A model generated the notes under the pieces. That model was not told the DNA's origin and searched no databases. It saw only the letters and a list, made by a program, of their open reading frames with translations. Made by a program: the position numbers and the translations under genes. 64,000 nt of DNA from Archaeoglobus sp. Lineage in GTDB: Archaea; Halobacteriota; Archaeoglobi; Archaeoglobales; Archaeoglobaceae. Shown piece after piece: positions 1 to 9,135 of the stretch. Position 1 is the stretch's first letter. Each line of letters starts with the position of its first letter. The stretch lies in assembly GCA_017656505.1 (NCBI GenBank), contig JACDNU010000001.1, positions 55,541 through 119,540 on the forward strand. Reading direction: 5' to 3'.

Positions 1-697
1 TGTTCTGCTTTTCAACGATTTCAACCATATCGGCGGTTCCGTAGAGGAGGATCATCGAAATCACAGCGAGAATGAAGGGAATTTCGTATGCGAAGTACAT
101 GAAAGCCTCCCTGATCGTTCCGATATAAGCATACCTGCTATTCGATGCCCATCCAATGGCAACTATGAACACCGGTATGAGGGAGATAAGCGCAACAGCT
201 ATCGCCAACGAATAGGGGCTCTCTATCCCGACTATGCTTCCTGCAGGAATGAAAAGCAAGGGCAAGAGAACTGGGATGAAAATTAGGATGGGAAACTGGA
301 GGAAGTATGGCTTGTGGGCATCGCGATGAACGATCACCTCTTGGAAGAAGTACCTCATGCCGTCGGCCAAAGCCTGAATTACTCCTCCTGCCTGCCTTAA
401 GATTTCAACTGGCCCCTTCCTCCACTGGATTCTTGCTGTAAGCTTTCGCTCGAACCATATTATGAAAAGCAGAACCGCCATCAAGGTTCCCAGTCCAGGG
501 AAAATCAGTAAGGCGAACATCGGCTTCCAAAGAATCAAAGCTACTAAATAGCCAACGAAAGGCATGCTGAGCAATAAATCTATTATCGGCTGAATTAGAG
601 GTATAGAGACCTGATTTTGTAGGAAATGTTGCATCGAAAGCAAGCTTAGCAATTCGTTTAACAGTTCGTTTAACCCGCTTAACCCGTTTACATTCAT
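1..697 (-). CDS. fqoH: F420H2:quinone oxidoreductase subunit H (NuoH/FpoH-like), 3' end outside window
   Basis: Membrane subunit of the Fqo/complex I-like proton pump, at the interface of the hydrophilic arm and the membrane arm, where the quinone site lies. Reading the minus strand from the ATG at 697 gives an open frame to the window edge (about 232 codons). It contains the NuoH signature (WFERKLTARIQWRKGP, then a GGVIQALADGMRYFFQE stretch) and several hydrophobic segments. The start overlaps the fqoD stop by one base (TGATG), so translation is probably coupled. The C-terminus, and presumably fqoI and fqoF, lie to the left of the window. Confidence 0.93.
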   Translation of the reverse strand, partial: MNVNGLSGLNELLNELLSLLSMQHFLQNQVSIPLIQPIIDLLLSMPFVGYLVALILWKPMFALLIFPGLGTLMAVLLFIIWFERKLTARIQWRKGPVEILRQAGGVIQALADGMRYFFQEVIVHRDAHKPYFLQFPILIFIPVLLPLLFIPAGSIVGIESPYSLAIAVALISLIPVFIVAIGWASNSRYAYIGTIREAFMYFAYEIPFILAVISMILLYGTADMVEIVEKQN

Positions 698-1944
698 CAC
701 CTATCAGCCTCCGGCGGGAAGTAACCGAAACTTCCGTAGATGGCTTGCAAGTCAGCCAGCCTTTCTCCCCTCAAAGCTTCCATGAATCCCTTCAAGTAGT
801 ACCAGCCCGGCGTGATTACCCTCGCTCTGTAAGGAACGTTCGATTCTCCATCACTAATGATCGAGTAGAGCAGCGTCCCCCTCGAAGCTTCAGTTAGTGA
901 AGTGAATTCTCCCAAAGGCAGGGTTAGCTCTCCGAAAACTCTGAAAAAGAACCCCCTTATGTCGGCAGAAGCCACCTCAGCATACTCCTGCAAGATGTCC
1001 TCACTTATTACTTTTCCTTCCGGAATCCTTCTCAACTCGTTCACGGCCTGCCTTATTATCGAGATGCTTTGAGAGATCTCCTCAACTCTAACCAGAAATC
1101 TCGAATAGGAGTCTCCCTCATCGGAGACTGGAATTTCCCAGTTTAATGAGTCATAGACTTCATACGGCTCAACGGCTCTAAGATCGTATTCAACTCCGCT
1201 TGCCCTCAGGAAAGGCCCGACCAGTCCGAATCTTATCGCTTCCTCCCTGCTTAGAACCCCCACCTCTTTGAGCCTTTCTATTACTGTCGGGTTTTTAATG
1301 AAAATCTTCTCGAAGCTTTTTAGCCTTCTTTCGAGAACGAACGTTGTCTTCCTGACAAATTCGAGAACGTTCCAAGGGACATCCCTTCTTATACCGCCCG
1401 GAATTATGAAGGAAGATGTGATTCTCGCTCCGCTTATTCTCGTTATAGCTTCAACAATGGGCTCTCTCAAAGCAAAGGGCCACATGAAACCGGTTGTGTG
1501 GCCGAGGAAGACAGCCAGAATTCCGGCATCGTATAAGTGGGTTCCTATTCTGCTCAACTCGGCCAGAATCACCCTTATGTACTTCGCCCTTTCTGGCACC
1601 TCAACATCCAGAGCTTTCTCCATCGCTCTCACATAGCCGAGAGTAACGTTTCCGGTGTCCATTATCGCCGGCCTCTCGAAGAGCGGGATGTTTTGGATGT
1701 ACAGCCTCGTCTCAGCCAGTTTCTCCATCGATCGATGGACGTAGCCAGGATCCGGAATGGCTTCGACTATCACATCACCTTTAATGCGAAGGATTATCCT
1801 CATGTGCCCGCTTCCAGGGTGCTGAGGGCCTACCAAAACGAGGTAGTCATCTCCCTTGTATGCGTCTTCCAAAAACTTCTTCGGAACTGGAAGAAAGAGT
1901 TCCGTCGGAGGCTGAACTGGAACGTCAAGTACGATTTCCTCCAT
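697..1944 (-). CDS. fqoD: F420H2:quinone oxidoreductase subunit D (NuoD, 49-kDa type)
   Basis: 415 aa; homologous to the 49-kDa subunit of complex I, which derives from the [NiFe]-hydrogenase large subunit and helps form the quinone-binding cavity. The N-terminal GPQHPGSGH stretch is the family hallmark, and the Ni-binding cysteines of hydrogenases are absent, as expected for NuoD. The C-terminus keeps the SRGTLLYSIISDG and YRARVITPG blocks followed by a short FGYFPPEADR tail. It sits directly between fqoBC (abutting at 1944/1945) and fqoH (one-base overlap) in one minus-strand operon. Confidence 0.95.
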   Translation of the reverse strand: MEEIVLDVPVQPPTELFLPVPKKFLEDAYKGDDYLVLVGPQHPGSGHMRIILRIKGDVIVEAIPDPGYVHRSMEKLAETRLYIQNIPLFERPAIMDTGNVTLGYVRAMEKALDVEVPERAKYIRVILAELSRIGTHLYDAGILAVFLGHTTGFMWPFALREPIVEAITRISGARITSSFIIPGGIRRDVPWNVLEFVRKTTFVLERRLKSFEKIFIKNPTVIERLKEVGVLSREEAIRFGLVGPFLRASGVEYDLRAVEPYEVYDSLNWEIPVSDEGDSYSRFLVRVEEISQSISIIRQAVNELRRIPEGKVISEDILQEYAEVASADIRGFFFRVFGELTLPLGEFTSLTEASRGTLLYSIISDGESNVPYRARVITPGWYYLKGFMEALRGERLADLQAIYGSFGYFPPEADR

Positions 1945-3018
1945 TCACTCCACCTCCGAGTAAATCTCTTCCCTAAGCTTCCTGTCTTTTCTAAGGGGGA
2001 ATTCCGGCGTATCAGGAGCGAGGAGAAATCTTTCTCCCATCGCTGAATTTCCTTCAAACCAGACTCCGAAGAGGTCATACATCTCCCGCTCGAGGTAGTC
2101 TGCCGATGGCCAGAAAACTGCCAGGCTAGGAAATCTCGGATTGTTTCTCGGAATCCTTGCGAAGAGGTTTACAACTACCGGCATCAGTTCTTTTACGCTG
2201 TAGCTTGAGATCTGATACTCAACGATGAAACTATACTCATGTGGAATGTCGATCACGTTTACATTCTTCACATGATCGAACCTTTTGCTCAGCTTGCTGG
2301 CTAACGCTACAACATCATCTTTCTCCGCCTGAATCGCTATTCTGTTTTTGTCTGTGATCGTTATTGATTTGTATAAGCCTTCAAGATCCGACTTCAATTC
2401 TGCGATCAGCTTCTTTCCAAAGCTCCAATCAACTTCTTTTGGAACATCAACCTTTATCGGGGGTGTTGGAGAGTAATGCTTTGGAGAAGGAGGCTTTAAA
2501 GGCTGTTCACCCCTCACGTTGATTTTCGAGAGGTCGTATTTCTCGAATTCGATTGTGTTTCTTGCTTCTCCGCTCACTATTTTCTCCTGCAAACTCCTTA
2601 TCGCCCTAAGCAGAGCTTCAGGAGTTGGGGGGCAGCCAGGTATGAAGAAATCAACCGGAACGACGTCAGAAGGCCTTACCATGTGGTAGCCATTCCAGAA
2701 CAAACCGCCTTTAAGCCCACAAGCTCCCATTACTATAACGAATTTCGGCTCGGGCATCTGCTCGTAGGTTATTTTCAGCACTCTCGCCATCTTCCTCGTT
2801 ATCGCTCCCTCAACAATGATCAGATTTGTTTGCCTTGCGATCCCATAATTTAAAGAGCCAAGCCTTTCACCATCGTATCCGCTTGCATAGGCGTGAGCTA
2901 ACTCAACCCCGCAGCATGCCGTAACGAGATGGACCGGCCATAGACTCCACTTCGTACCCCACTTTTTCAAAGGTGCCAGAGGCCCGGAATGAAGGAAATC
3001 CACGCTATCGTCACTCAT
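1945..3018 (-). CDS. fqoBC: F420H2:quinone oxidoreductase fused subunits B and C (NuoB-NuoC)
   Basis: One protein of about 357 aa carrying two complex I subunits. Residues 1-165 are NuoB, with all four cluster N2 ligands visible: tandem C35/C36 in TACCGVE, C100 in GACGLKGG and C129 in PGCPPTPE. After a Pro-rich linker near 180-195, the rest is NuoC (30-kDa type), ending with the EREMYDLFGVWFEG signature. I chose the ATG at 3018 because GGAGGG lies six bases upstream; an in-frame start at 3045 lies further inside fqoA. The start overlaps fqoA by eight bases. I recall the same B/C fusion in Archaeoglobus fulgidus. Confidence 0.94.
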   Translation of the reverse strand: MSDDSVDFLHSGPLAPLKKWGTKWSLWPVHLVTACCGVELAHAYASGYDGERLGSLNYGIARQTNLIIVEGAITRKMARVLKITYEQMPEPKFVIVMGACGLKGGLFWNGYHMVRPSDVVPVDFFIPGCPPTPEALLRAIRSLQEKIVSGEARNTIEFEKYDLSKINVRGEQPLKPPSPKHYSPTPPIKVDVPKEVDWSFGKKLIAELKSDLEGLYKSITITDKNRIAIQAEKDDVVALASKLSKRFDHVKNVNVIDIPHEYSFIVEYQISSYSVKELMPVVVNLFARIPRNNPRFPSLAVFWPSADYLEREMYDLFGVWFEGNSAMGERFLLAPDTPEFPLRKDRKLREEIYSEVE

Positions 3019-3379
3019 AAGCAACCCTCCTGTAAGCCATCTCAAGTGTAAGCATGTATCCGAAGTAAATTGCCGGGATGAAGGCTATTGCTGCAACTGC
3101 AAGCAGAATGAAAAAACTCAGCCCCGCAAAAACTGCCAATACCAAAAGGAGAATTATAACAGGCTCGACGGCCATGAACATGTACATGTAGCCGAAGTAC
3201 TGCATCGGTATTCTTTTCTTTGGATTTCTGATTGGAATGTTTCCAGCCTCATACCTCAAAATCTTTATCTCCGACTTCTTATATCTCGGAAGAATCTTGG
3301 ATAGAACAAGGATGGCTCCATCTATGACTAAACTTACTACGATCAGAGCTCCGATGATTATGATGTTATCTCCTATCAT
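3011..3379 (-). CDS. fqoA: F420H2:quinone oxidoreductase subunit A (NuoA)
   Basis: 122 aa with three predicted membrane helices, the usual size and layout of NuoA. The YEAGNIPI segment after helix 1 corresponds to the conserved NuoA loop near the quinone channel, and MAVEPVIIL matches the Asp/Glu-containing helix 2. A strong GGAGGT Shine-Dalgarno lies just before the ATG at 3379. The stop codon lies inside the start region of fqoBC. The gap to fqoN upstream is 39 bases, the only non-overlapping junction in this part of the operon besides the short fqoK/fqoJ gap. Confidence 0.93.
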   Translation of the reverse strand: MIGDNIIIIGALIVVSLVIDGAILVLSKILPRYKKSEIKILRYEAGNIPIRNPKKRIPMQYFGYMYMFMAVEPVIILLLVLAVFAGLSFFILLAVAAIAFIPAIYFGYMLTLEMAYRRVAYE

Positions 3380-3418
3380 TTTCTTACCTCCTTAATCTTT
3401 ACCACCTTAAGAACCTCC

Positions 3419-4714
3419 TTAGGATATACCGGATATACCAGATATACCAAACATGACTACCACTCCTTTAACCCCCTGAAGGAACCAGTCCGGGGGATAG
3501 AGTGTGACGATTACCAGCAGAGTTACAAGCAAACCTATAAGATTCACAATTCCCGTTCCTCTCCCTTTTCCAAGCTCTCTTGCCAATCTGAGATAGTAGG
3601 GAACTGAGATTGCAGAATTCAACACGAGCAATACGGCAAGCCAGAGGTAGCCAGAGTTGACAAGAGAGAGGGTTATAAAGAGCTTGCTCCAGAATCCCAT
3701 TAGCGGTGGCATTCCTATGAAAGAGAGAGCTAAAGCGTAAGTGAAAGGGGAACCCATTCCTTCTTTCTTTATTGCAGTAAAGAACCCTATTTTTCCCGCA
3801 GAATTAGCGAAGAGCTGGAGCAATGCCCCTGCAATTGCAAGATATACGAACTCAAGCCTCACGATTGCGACGAGAGTTGCCAGAACGTAACCCATGTTCG
3901 CGACAGTTGAATATCCTAATACCCTCCCATGTTCCCTGCTTGTCAACGCGCCTATGTTCCCGACAAACATTGAAACTACTGCAAGAAAGGCTGTGAAGAG
4001 AGTGATGCTTTCCGTGAGTGGGGTTGAGGTTGCTATTAAAATCTTAAAAGCAACGATAAAGGGAACGATTTTCGCGAGGGATGCCACGATCGAGATTGGA
4101 ATTGCATCGGCTGCTGCGAAAACATCCGGAACCCATTCGTGAAGCGGGGCAACTCCAACTTCAAGGCTTAAGCCAAGGATTAGGAAAACGTAACCGATTA
4201 TGTAAAGGATCGGACTCGCTTGGGCAGAGAAAACCTGCGAAGAGAAGACCAAAAGCAGCGAGCCGATAAGGAAGAGCACCGTTGCGAAAACCATGAAGGT
4301 TATGTACTTAATCCCAACCTCCAGCTTCAGATCCTTCTCTCCCGTCAGAACGAGCACGTAGGTTGGAACAGAAACAAGAACGAAAGTAGCAAGAATTACC
4401 GCAAAGTTGTTGCTCAGAATCACCCAAACCGTGGCGAGAACCATCAACGCCACTAAAGCGTAGTCAATACCCTTGATCTGATTTTGAGAGATGTACAAGC
4501 AGAAAATGTTTAAAAGGCCGATTGCCGCCACGAAAACGCCGTAGAAGTACGTTTCAGCTGTCAAGGATGCCACACTTACTACGATAGCTATTATCGATGC
4601 AATAAAGCCTATTCTTCTGTCTTTAATTGAAAAAGCTGCCCCCAAGGTTAGAATTATGATCGAAATTAGCAGCAAGGAGTTTGTTAACCCCAACTCTAAA
4701 GCCATTAAGGCCAT
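3419..4714 (-). CDS. fqoN: F420H2:quinone oxidoreductase subunit N (NuoN)
   Basis: Antiporter-like proton-pumping subunit of the membrane arm, about 431 aa and almost entirely hydrophobic. It shows the conserved GLSLEVGVAPLHEWVPD motif with the proton-channel Glu/His and the GFWSKLF lysine region. The start is ambiguous: GTG 4723, ATG 4714 (GGTGGT upstream) and ATG 4705 (TAATG overlap with the fqoL stop) are all in frame; I list 4714. The last residues, ISGISGIS, come from near-perfect copies of an 8-10 base repeat at 3421-3450, so the C-terminus has probably been extended by slippage. Confidence 0.92.
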   Translation of the reverse strand: MALMALELGLTNSLLLISIIILTLGAAFSIKDRRIGFIASIIAIVVSVASLTAETYFYGVFVAAIGLLNIFCLYISQNQIKGIDYALVALMVLATVWVILSNNFAVILATFVLVSVPTYVLVLTGEKDLKLEVGIKYITFMVFATVLFLIGSLLLVFSSQVFSAQASPILYIIGYVFLILGLSLEVGVAPLHEWVPDVFAAADAIPISIVASLAKIVPFIVAFKILIATSTPLTESITLFTAFLAVVSMFVGNIGALTSREHGRVLGYSTVANMGYVLATLVAIVRLEFVYLAIAGALLQLFANSAGKIGFFTAIKKEGMGSPFTYALALSFIGMPPLMGFWSKLFITLSLVNSGYLWLAVLLVLNSAISVPYYLRLARELGKGRGTGIVNLIGLLVTLLVIVTLYPPDWFLQGVKGVVVMFGISGISGIS

Positions 4715-6624
4715 CCGTACCACCCCGCAATCGCGATCGCAACTATGAAGATCATTATCCAGGCTGCCACGATTCTGAGGTAACTGGGAAGATATCCTTT
4801 CTGAACAGCCCTTATTAGCCTTGAAATCCAGTCAAAGAAAGACGGAATCGCCTGATGGAAGAAGTAATCGATTCCTCTGTTAGCGTAATCCACCACAGCA
4901 GCAATGAACCACCCGATTTTTGGAATTATAAAATCATTCAAGAAGGGCAGATACATCCTGTCAGTCAGGAAAACTCCGACTCTCGAGAAGGCTTTAACAC
5001 TGGGTTTGTATAATGCAATGAGATAGGAGACAGTAACGAGGACTCCCACAGCAAAAGAGGTCACTAGATGTCCTTCCTCAACGAAATGATGCTCGTGGGA
5101 TACTGCGTAAAGCAAGATGAAGAGCATTGAAACCATGATCGAATAGGCAAGCTTCATAAGATTTGCATTCTCAACATGCTCGTGTTTCGGCTTTTCTCCC
5201 CTCATAAAGTTCAGGCTCAGGAATTTTGCTAAAAATGCAGAATAAATGACAGATACCAAAACCAGCAGGTAAAAAGGAAGTATCACTCCTTCTTCAGCCA
5301 GATGCTCCATCACCCCATCCATCGCCGACTTAACCCAGTAGGCGGTGAAGGGCGGGATGCCGGAGAGGAATAAAGTTGCTACTATCGTTACAGCGAATGC
5401 TGCTTTCATCTTCCTTGAAAAGACTCTGTCTCCAGAACAGAACCTGTCGTGGGTTGCATGGATTAGATGTCCTGCGACAAGGAAGAGCGATGCCTTCGCG
5501 AATGCATGAACCATCAAATACCAGAACGCAACTATTATCGCTATCTGCCCGATCCAGAATGATGCAGCCGAAGAGGCGAACATCAAGCCAAGGCTCGACA
5601 TTGTTGAGGCGGCGAGCAAAACCTTCCTCTCTCTTAAACCTAAAGCAACTATCGCACCATAGAACGCGGAGATCAATCCGAGAAAGAGGACGACCGAGTA
5701 AACTACAGCCAAAGCAGGAGTTTCTGCGTTCCAAGGCTGGATATACCACGAAAGTCGCATGAATAGATAAGTCCCAGCAGCGACCATCGTTGCACTGTGA
5801 AGCAACGCACTAACAGTCGTTGGGCCTGTCATAGCAGTCATGAGCCACTCGCTGAAAGGAAGCTGGGCCGACTTTGTGAAAGGCCCCATGAGAAAAAGGA
5901 AAAGCAGGAATACGCTTCCGAAAAACCCTATTCTCTCGAAAAGTTCATGCCAAGGAATGCTGTGGATGTCGAGCGTTCCGACCAAAGCGAAAATGGTAGC
6001 TATAGCAAAGAACATCGGCATGTCACCGAATCTTATCGTGGAGATGGCCCTCCATCCACCGAAGCTCGGACTCCAGCTGAGCTCCAGCGGGCCAACCTTT
6101 CTGCCTTTCTCCCCGACGAATGTTATTTCGTCATCGTCCCTGAACCAGTGGCCGATTAGTCCCCAAGACGCCAAACCGAGCCCTTCCCAGCCTATGAGGA
6201 GTGTTAAAAGATTGTCGCTGTAAACGACGAGGAGCATGGAAGCGGTGAAGGTGTTGAAAAAGAACCAGTACCATCCCAAGCGATAATCGTCTTTCATGTA
6301 TTCCAGACCATAGACTCCAATCAAGAAAGCAATTAGGGCTGTAAGAACTCCCATGTATCGGCTTAGATAATCAACAACGAAGACGAAATTTATGTTCAGG
6401 CTGGGAATCCATGGATACGAATAGAATCCATCCTCAACGTTGAAGAGGATGTTGAGGGAAATCAGAAGCGAGATGAAGAGGCCAAAAACCGAGAGATAGG
6501 GAAGCTTTCTCGCCCATTCTTCGCCAGGTCTGTAAATCCAAGCAATAGCGATAGGAAGGCTTGAGATTACAGGAACGAGAAACATGAGGCTGAGCTGTAG
6601 GATCTCGTTCATACTCCAGTTCAT
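4705..6624 (-). CDS. fqoL: F420H2:quinone oxidoreductase subunit L (NuoL)
   Basis: 639 aa, the largest membrane subunit, with the long C-terminal extension typical of NuoL (lateral helix and terminal TM segment, roughly residues 500-639). Family motifs are the GWEGLGLASWGLIGHW block, the GPFTKSAQLPFSEWLMTAMTGPTTVSALLHSATMV block split over the central antiporter core, and HAFAKASLF. It starts at 6624 with GGAGGTG upstream and overlaps the fqoM stop by ATGA, so translation is coupled. An insert near residues 160-200 (a region containing DDDEITFVGEKGRK) lengthens the loop after the fifth helix, as in other F420H2 dehydrogenases. Confidence 0.95.
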   Translation of the reverse strand: MNWSMNEILQLSLMFLVPVISSLPIAIAWIYRPGEEWARKLPYLSVFGLFISLLISLNILFNVEDGFYSYPWIPSLNINFVFVVDYLSRYMGVLTALIAFLIGVYGLEYMKDDYRLGWYWFFFNTFTASMLLVVYSDNLLTLLIGWEGLGLASWGLIGHWFRDDDEITFVGEKGRKVGPLELSWSPSFGGWRAISTIRFGDMPMFFAIATIFALVGTLDIHSIPWHELFERIGFFGSVFLLFLFLMGPFTKSAQLPFSEWLMTAMTGPTTVSALLHSATMVAAGTYLFMRLSWYIQPWNAETPALAVVYSVVLFLGLISAFYGAIVALGLRERKVLLAASTMSSLGLMFASSAASFWIGQIAIIVAFWYLMVHAFAKASLFLVAGHLIHATHDRFCSGDRVFSRKMKAAFAVTIVATLFLSGIPPFTAYWVKSAMDGVMEHLAEEGVILPFYLLVLVSVIYSAFLAKFLSLNFMRGEKPKHEHVENANLMKLAYSIMVSMLFILLYAVSHEHHFVEEGHLVTSFAVGVLVTVSYLIALYKPSVKAFSRVGVFLTDRMYLPFLNDFIIPKIGWFIAAVVDYANRGIDYFFHQAIPSFFDWISRLIRAVQKGYLPSYLRIVAAWIMIFIVAIAIAGWYGWP

Positions 6625-8048
6625 ACTCCACCTCCTATCACCGCTTTAAGTCCGTTTAAAAGCATCGTGATCAGAGGAGGGAAGATGAAGATTATCGAGA
6701 GTATGCCGATAAGGTACAACGGCACATCAAGATACCGGCTGATCTTAGGTCTCTCCATTGCCTTTGGCGTTCCGTAAAAGATCTTCTTTAAGGTGTAGAA
6801 GCTGTACCATCCTGAAAGAATGAAGATGAAAACTATAGCAAGAATTAATCCAACGTTTGCCAGGCTGAACACATCTACTACACCACGAAGGATAAAGAAC
6901 TCCCCGAACATACCTATGGCAAGAATCCCACCTAGATTCATGAAGCCTAGCAAAGCAGCGTTAGATAAGGATGGAACGTACTCGTGCAGTCCTCCCATTT
7001 TTCTTATGTCTCGCAATCCATGGTAGCTTGCAATCAAGCCGCCTGCGGTCATGAAAAGAATTGATTTCCCGAAAGCGTGGGACATGTACTGGATAACAAC
7101 TCCAATCAGACCAAAGGTTCCGAGACACAATCCAATGAGAATGTAACCCATCTGGGAAACAGTCGAGTATGCAAGCAATCTTTTGTAATCAGTCTGCCTG
7201 AAAACTGCAAACCCAGCATAGATGCTCGAGATGATTGCGTAAACAAGAATCGGGTTTCTGTATGCGATGATGAAAGAAGGATCGATAAGGTATGCTCTTA
7301 GTAGAATGTAGCCAGCAAGCCCAACGGTGAGGGGGCTTAGCAAGGCGCTAACTGGAGTTGGAGCCTCAGCATGGGCCCATGGGAGCCAGATATGTGGCCC
7401 AAGGCCGGGAAGCTTAATCACCATTCCAACGAAGATGAGAAGCCACGCCACCATGCTTATAGCTGATATATCCCTTATAGCAAGGCTTGAATTATCCAGC
7501 GCTACCACGATAAAGCCTATCAGCATTAAAACTCCTGCTACATTTGTCCATATGAAGTACAGAATCCCGACCCACCTTCTATTGCCGTATCCATAGAGGT
7601 AGATCAGAAGGAAGGAGGTTATGAGCGAGATCTCGAGGAAAATGTAAAGCAGAACTAAATTCCCGCTGTATACTAGCCAGAGCATGGAGGCGGCGTAGAA
7701 TCCAAAAATGATTATGTATTTTCTATATTCATCGCTCCCAAGCCCCATTTCCTCGAACCTGTGCTGCATGTAGGGAAGGGAGTAGTAAGCCACCATGGCC
7801 GAAACTATGCAAACCGTGAGGCCGAATGCGTTGGAGATCGGATCGATGAGGATGTAAAAGTCGCCTACCGGCGGTGAGAAGGAGACTAAATTTATTTCCT
7901 GCGTGCTAAGCATTGCTAAACTTGCTAAGGCACCGACAAAAGGAATCAGGAATGAGAGTGAGAGTAAATGAGTTGCTTTTTTCGGGTTTAGAAATGGGGC
8001 AAGCAGGGAGGCGATGAAGGGGAGAGTTAGGAGGTAAACCAGAATCAT
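6621..8048 (-). CDS. fqoM: F420H2:quinone oxidoreductase subunit M (NuoM)
   Basis: 475 aa, an antiporter-like subunit with about 14 membrane helices. The conserved channel residues are recognisable: EISLITSFLLI (Glu of helix 5), KLPGLGPHIWLPWAHAEAPTPVSALL (cited in two halves in family descriptions) and SHAFGKSILF. It starts at 8048 in an ATGA overlap with fqoK and ends in an ATGA overlap with fqoL. Position between K and L is that of the Archaeoglobus fqo cluster and differs from bacterial nuo order (K-L-M-N). Confidence 0.94.
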   Translation of the reverse strand: MILVYLLTLPFIASLLAPFLNPKKATHLLSLSFLIPFVGALASLAMLSTQEINLVSFSPPVGDFYILIDPISNAFGLTVCIVSAMVAYYSLPYMQHRFEEMGLGSDEYRKYIIIFGFYAASMLWLVYSGNLVLLYIFLEISLITSFLLIYLYGYGNRRWVGILYFIWTNVAGVLMLIGFIVVALDNSSLAIRDISAISMVAWLLIFVGMVIKLPGLGPHIWLPWAHAEAPTPVSALLSPLTVGLAGYILLRAYLIDPSFIIAYRNPILVYAIISSIYAGFAVFRQTDYKRLLAYSTVSQMGYILIGLCLGTFGLIGVVIQYMSHAFGKSILFMTAGGLIASYHGLRDIRKMGGLHEYVPSLSNAALLGFMNLGGILAIGMFGEFFILRGVVDVFSLANVGLILAIVFIFILSGWYSFYTLKKIFYGTPKAMERPKISRYLDVPLYLIGILSIIFIFPPLITMLLNGLKAVIGGGV

Positions 8049-8368
8049 AGACCTTCACCTCCCGCAAAGATGGATGATGTTGTTATGTCCTCTTTTAGCT
8101 TATCAAGCTTTACTATTGTTGCAATTAGCACGAGAAGCTCACTGCTGCTTGTGAATACTGTAATAACAGCAATTCCTAGACTTTCATTGATTAGGCTTTC
8201 AATGGAGAAGAGCGGGAGCAAAGCAAGGAAGACGGATGCAAACATGAGTTCCAAGGATATAAGCAATCTGATTAGATCCTTACTTGAAATCGCCATTAAA
8301 TATGCGATCATGAGAATCGACACCGAGGTTATCAGGATAGTCGCGACATCAATCACCGGATCTATCAT
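8045..8368 (-). CDS. fqoK: F420H2:quinone oxidoreductase subunit K (NuoK)
   Basis: About 107 aa with three membrane helices. E40 in SLELMF matches the essential helix-2 glutamate of NuoK. I chose ATG 8368 because GGTGAT sits about eight bases upstream and it begins five bases after the fqoJ stop; a GTG at 8389, inside fqoJ, would add seven residues. The final hydrophobic helix leads into the C-terminal tail TTSSIFAGGEGL. The gene overlaps fqoM by four bases. Confidence 0.92.
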   Translation of the reverse strand: MIDPVIDVATILITSVSILMIAYLMAISSKDLIRLLISLELMFASVFLALLPLFSIESLINESLGIAVITVFTSSSELLVLIATIVKLDKLKEDITTSSIFAGGEGL

Positions 8369-8372
8369 CTGA

Positions 8373-8834
8373 TCAATCACCTGAACCACCCCTTGAGATT
8401 GATAGAACAGATAACATCAGTAGAACCACCAAAGATGTAAGGGCCGAAAAAAGGAGGACATAACCAAAATCGAGATGGAAGCTGAGTTTTCCAGCCGATA
8501 CGACAACCGGGACTTTTGTAAAGTACACGTAAGACAAAACCACAACCGTTATCGCAGAAGGAATTATCCACAGCTTCGACAGCTGGAGAGAGGGTTTAAA
8601 TCTATAAACTGCCGCCAAAGAAACCGTAACAATTCCAATTGCTCCGACAAAGATGAATGTTATGAGGATGAAAATTTCTTGAAGGTTCACAAGTGCATAG
8701 ATTCCTGAGACTGCTACAAGCGTTAAGGACATATAAAGGGCTGAATAGAAGTTGTCTTTCGAGAGCAGACTTCCTATCGCGAATATGACTGCAAGAGCTG
8801 AGAGGACGATGAGAGTATAAACTTCCAGAGCCAT
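8373..8834 (-). CDS. fqoJ: F420H2:quinone oxidoreductase subunit J (NuoJ), first gene of the operon
   Basis: 153 aa, with four to five hydrophobic helices. The FVGAIGIVTVSLAAVY stretch matches the NuoJ helix that forms the pi-bulge near the E-channel. It is the promoter-proximal gene of the minus-strand operon J-K-M-L-N-A-BC-D-H. No clear Shine-Dalgarno precedes the ATG (CTTAGAACCATGG), so the message is probably leaderless or nearly so, driven from the AT-rich segment at 8850-8880. The complex oxidises F420H2 and reduces menaquinone at the membrane while translocating ions. Confidence 0.92.
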   Translation of the reverse strand: MALEVYTLIVLSALAVIFAIGSLLSKDNFYSALYMSLTLVAVSGIYALVNLQEIFILITFIFVGAIGIVTVSLAAVYRFKPSLQLSKLWIIPSAITVVVLSYVYFTKVPVVVSAGKLSFHLDFGYVLLFSALTSLVVLLMLSVLSISRGGSGD

Positions 8835-9135
8835 GGTTCTAAGCTAAAGATAAATAATTAATAAATCTTACGTTTATACGCTTTTGGTTGGCCGTTTTCC
8901 CAATCGTAAACGATTAATAACTTTAATTCAGCCACTTAAATTTTTATCCACCATAATTATAAATTAGATGGGGGTAGTCTTTTATTTTGTGATCATAAGC
9001 AATAACAGGCGGATTGATGGTTCTTTATTAAATTGGTTTATATCAATTTGGAAAATTATTTAAAGGTGATTCAAGAGATAGTTAATAAACACTTAATAAA
9101 CATAATTAATAAGGAATGATTGGGGTGTTTTCTTA
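8835..9135. promoter_or_regulatory. Divergent promoter region between fqoJ and the zinc-ribbon gene
   Basis: About 300 bases without a gene, very AT-rich. On the minus strand TTTATTAATT (about 8860-8869) lies about 30 bases before the fqoJ ATG and may be its TATA box. On the plus strand ATTATTTAAAGG (9055-9066) is a plausible TATA element about 70 bases before the gene at 9136. Between them are TTAATAA-rich runs and no convincing RNA gene. Confidence 0.4.
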
